DNA from: Burkholderia dolosa
GTDB taxonomy: Bacteria; Pseudomonadota; Gammaproteobacteria; Burkholderiales; Burkholderiaceae
Length of the DNA stretch: 64,000 nucleotides
NCBI RefSeq assembly: GCF_902499135.1
Contig: NZ_CABVPR010000014.1
Coordinates: 32,809 to 96,808, forward strand
Direction of reading: 5' to 3'
Below, one piece after another: positions 62,901 to 64,000 of the stretch. A model generated the notes under the pieces. It ran no database searches. It was not told the origin of the DNA and was given only the letters and a program-made list of their open reading frames with translations. The position numbers and the translations under genes are program-made. The first letter of the stretch is position 1. Every line of letters starts with the position of its first letter.

Positions 62901-64000
62901 GTGGCGGCGTAGGCGGACGGGGCCGCCGACGTAGCCGATGCCGTTGCGGGCGCAACCGGCATGAGATCGGCGCCCGTGCGCAGCGGCGTTTCTACGTTCG
63001 ACGACGACGGCAGCGCAATAGTCGACACGGACGATCCGGCGAACGTCGCGGCGTTGCCGTTGCCCGGGCGTTCGGAATCGGCGCTGTGCGCATCGGCGGA
63101 AGCGGCGCGATCGGCGGCGAGCGTCGACGGCGATTCGTATCGGTCGGTCGTGCTGGTGTGCGCCGTCGCGTGTTGCGCGGCGACGGCGTCAGCGTCTGCG
63201 ACACCGTCCGCCGGTTGCAGTGCTTCGGCCGGCGCCGGCACGGCGGCAGCGTTCACAGGCTGCGGGTCGATCGCACTCGCATTTGCACTGGCGAACGGGT
63301 TGGCAGCAACCGCTTGCTCCGCCGGCGCATCGAACGCGGCAGCCGTCCGATTGCCGGTGTCTTCCCGCATCGCGACGTCGTTCGACGGATCGAATGCCAG
63401 CGCGGCGCGCGTGTCCGCGATATGCGGAGTCTCGTCGTGCGGCTGATGCGAATACGCGGTTTCATCTGCGACGACGTGTGCCGCGCCGGCCTGCGCAGGC
63501 TCGACGGATGCCGCCACATCGCGCGCATCGATGACCGGCTCGTGCGCGCCTGACCCGACCGGCACGAACGCGTCGAGCACGATCGGCGCGGTGTCGTCGT
63601 CTGCCGACGCGGAATCGGGGCCGCCCGCGCGATCGCCGTCATGAGCGGACGTATCGTGCGGATCGGCCGCGAATGCGCGCGACGCGGTAGCTGACGTCGC
63701 CGCCGTCGGCGCGGCCGAAATGCCGCTCGCCGTCGCGGCAGCAGCACCGGCCGCAGTCGCCGTCACATCGACCGGCTGCGCGCCGGCAAGTGCCGCCCAT
63801 TGCGCGGTGCTGGCCTCGATCGAGCGCAGCGTGTCGTGCACGCTCGGCGCCGGTGTGATCGGCGTCGCGGGCTTTTCCGTCCATGCATAAAGCGGTGCGC
63901 GCGCCGAAGCCGGCTGCGCGGGGCGGCGTCGTACGGCGTCCGGCGGCACGCCGGCGCCCGCTCCGGCGACCGCGCGTACCGGCGTGCGCGGCGGCGTGCC
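59942..64000 (-). CDS. ftsK: DNA translocase FtsK, C-terminal 1,352 residues (partial; N-terminus off the right edge)
   Basis: Septal DNA pump that clears the chromosome termini and activates XerCD. The motor has Walker [16 protein letters not shown], Walker [38 protein letters not shown] and STKIDSRT-like [20 protein letters not shown]. The winged-helix gamma domain that reads KOPS is at the end ([20 protein letters not shown]). Before the motor lies a linker of about 850 residues within the window, almost only Ala, Ser, Thr, Pro, Val, Gly and Asp. The frame is still open at base 64000; the four-helix membrane domain should follow to the right. The GTG at 63949 is not the true start. Confidence 0.93.
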   Translation of the reverse strand, partial: GTPPRTPVRAVAGAGAGVPPDAVRRRPAQPASARAPLYAWTEKPATPITPAPSVHDTLRSIEASTAQWAALAGAQPVDVTATAAGAAAATASGISAAPTAATSATASRAFAADPHDTSAHDGDRAGGPDSASADDDTAPIVLDAFVPVGSGAHEPVIDARDVAASVEPAQAGAAHVVADETAYSHQPHDETPHIADTRAALAFDPSNDVAMREDTGNRTAAAFDAPAEQAVAANPFASANASAIDPQPVNAAAVPAPAEALQPADGVADADAVAAQHATAHTSTTDRYESPSTLAADRAASADAHSADSERPGNGNAATFAGSSVSTIALPSSSNVETPLRTGADLMPVAPATASATSAAPSAYAATETSKPETTEGTPWTGAEGSVRSVAAPYAAMPGSPDPVRTTSPASSTISPGAANTTVSEPLSKPLAAQPLIAAPIVSNSAGIPSSVSSTSPVDRSAVGNAAHSAVAPSAFVDATSASTPGSGEQPVAPASQVAPLAATAGPASAPTSFSATNAAAGSRPQAAASVSNDAPATPSATAGIMGATHGPHSDASASGSTAAPLAAVSTTGTPTPTADVAARSSESATPSMTAAEASIATVSGSPDVPRPAAASPIAPTIAPASSGTTTAASIASNAAASHSSASTPVSASMSAPPAAALDSSTAQTSIAASSKPIYSNSPFAATGSVAAGVATAATPAPAAADTTLRNASPATTEPLLPSAAAPGAADSASVGDGIPASAPAIAPASAATTAVAPTNVGIPSAAVAPAAADIASPAPAASPFPAATVAGSALSVQPAADAITHATTITQPDAAPAPAAATADPTAAADARPAADAAPSAPARAPRPNAFEFHAPASFNVELPTLDLLEPASDEIEPITEEHLAQTGQVIEQRLQEFKVPVTVVGASAGPVITRFEIEPALGVRGSQIVGLMKDLSRGLGLTSIRVVETIPGKTCMGLELPNAKRQMIRLSEILAAREYQHSPSQLTIAMGKDITGRPVVTDLAKAPHMLVAGTTGSGKSVAINAMILSLLYKATPEDVRLIMIDPKMLELSVYEGIPHLLAPVVTDMKLAANALNWCVGEMEKRYRLMSAVGVRNLAGFNQKIRDAQAQEKKIGNPFSLTPDDPEPLSKLPLIVVVIDELADLMMVAGKKIEELIARLAQKARAAGIHLILATQRPSVDVITGLIKANIPTRVAFQVSSKIDSRTILDQMGAESLLGQGDMLFLPPGTGYPQRVHGAFVADEEVHRIVEYLKQFGEPQYEEGILDGPAADGVTQDLFGEAPDAEADPLYDEAVAFVVRTRRASISSVQRQLRIGYNRAARLVEQMEAAGLVSAMGINGSREVLVPAAAD

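Overview
The window looks like a piece of the main chromosome of a Burkholderia species, probably of the cepacia complex. The evidence is the very high G+C, the dense coding with long spurious antisense frames, and the gene set: rsxB-nth, parE-parC, htpG, ubiC, an intracellular PHB depolymerase, MctP with its DUF3311 partner, and FtsK with a long Ala-rich linker. This assignment is from gene content and recall; no search was run.

Region 1 (1-17.6 kb) is the right-hand part of a podovirus-type prophage. It reads, on the plus strand: tail of a virion gene, three or four internal-virion/ejection proteins (one with a transglycosylase domain), a free-standing HNH/AP2 homing endonuclease, a probable small and a definite large terminase subunit, a tailspike, two small membrane proteins (holin candidates), a T4-type lysozyme, nested Rz/Rz1 spanins and a secreted fibre-like protein. 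On the minus strand follow an acyltransferase-3 gene (likely O-antigen modification by the lysogen) and a P4-type integrase that abuts the 3' end of a tRNA-Arg(CCT), the probable attachment site. The large terminase has an in-frame TAA; 49 codons of recognisable C-terminus follow it, so this prophage is probably packaging-defective unless the stop is an error or is suppressed. Early genes and the left att site lie outside the window.

Region 2 (17.6-31.6 kb) is host: rubredoxin, a DUF4399 periplasmic protein, the ABC-F ATPase Uup, topoisomerase IV (parE-parC, with a cluster of DnaA-box-like sites just before parE), a CopD-like membrane protein, a divergent LysR/PACE-efflux pair, a chromate-type transporter and a Cache-GGDEF-EAL protein.

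Region 3 (31.6-37.7 kb) holds a minus-strand run: glyoxalase-like protein, EamA exporter, PLP aminotransferase, RidA and PhzF. A MocR-type regulator diverges from it, with repeated TACA(A/G)T motifs in the shared intergenic region.

Region 4 (37.7-53 kb): htpG behind a good sigma-32 promoter, coupled to ubiC and a deoxyinosine-type DNA glycosylase; a spermidine-synthase-like protein; DUF3311-mctP; transaldolase; BenE; a MoxR/VWA pair; two small c-type cytochromes; DUF1841; an EamA transporter; and nth.

Region 5 (53-64 kb): a soluble orphan RsxB, a TetR regulator, PHB depolymerase with a histone-H1-like Lys/Ala tail, a GH15 glucoamylase/trehalase broken by a single-base frameshift, an exported lactonase-type beta-propeller, and the C-terminal 1,352 residues of FtsK, running off the right edge.

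I saw no CRISPR array, insertion sequence, rRNA or diversity-generating reverse transcriptase. I did not find a convincing wholly new system. The most informative oddities are the broken terminase, the DnaA-box cluster at parE, the H1-like tail on PhaZ, the frameshifted GH15 gene and the phage gene encoding a secreted fibre-like protein.
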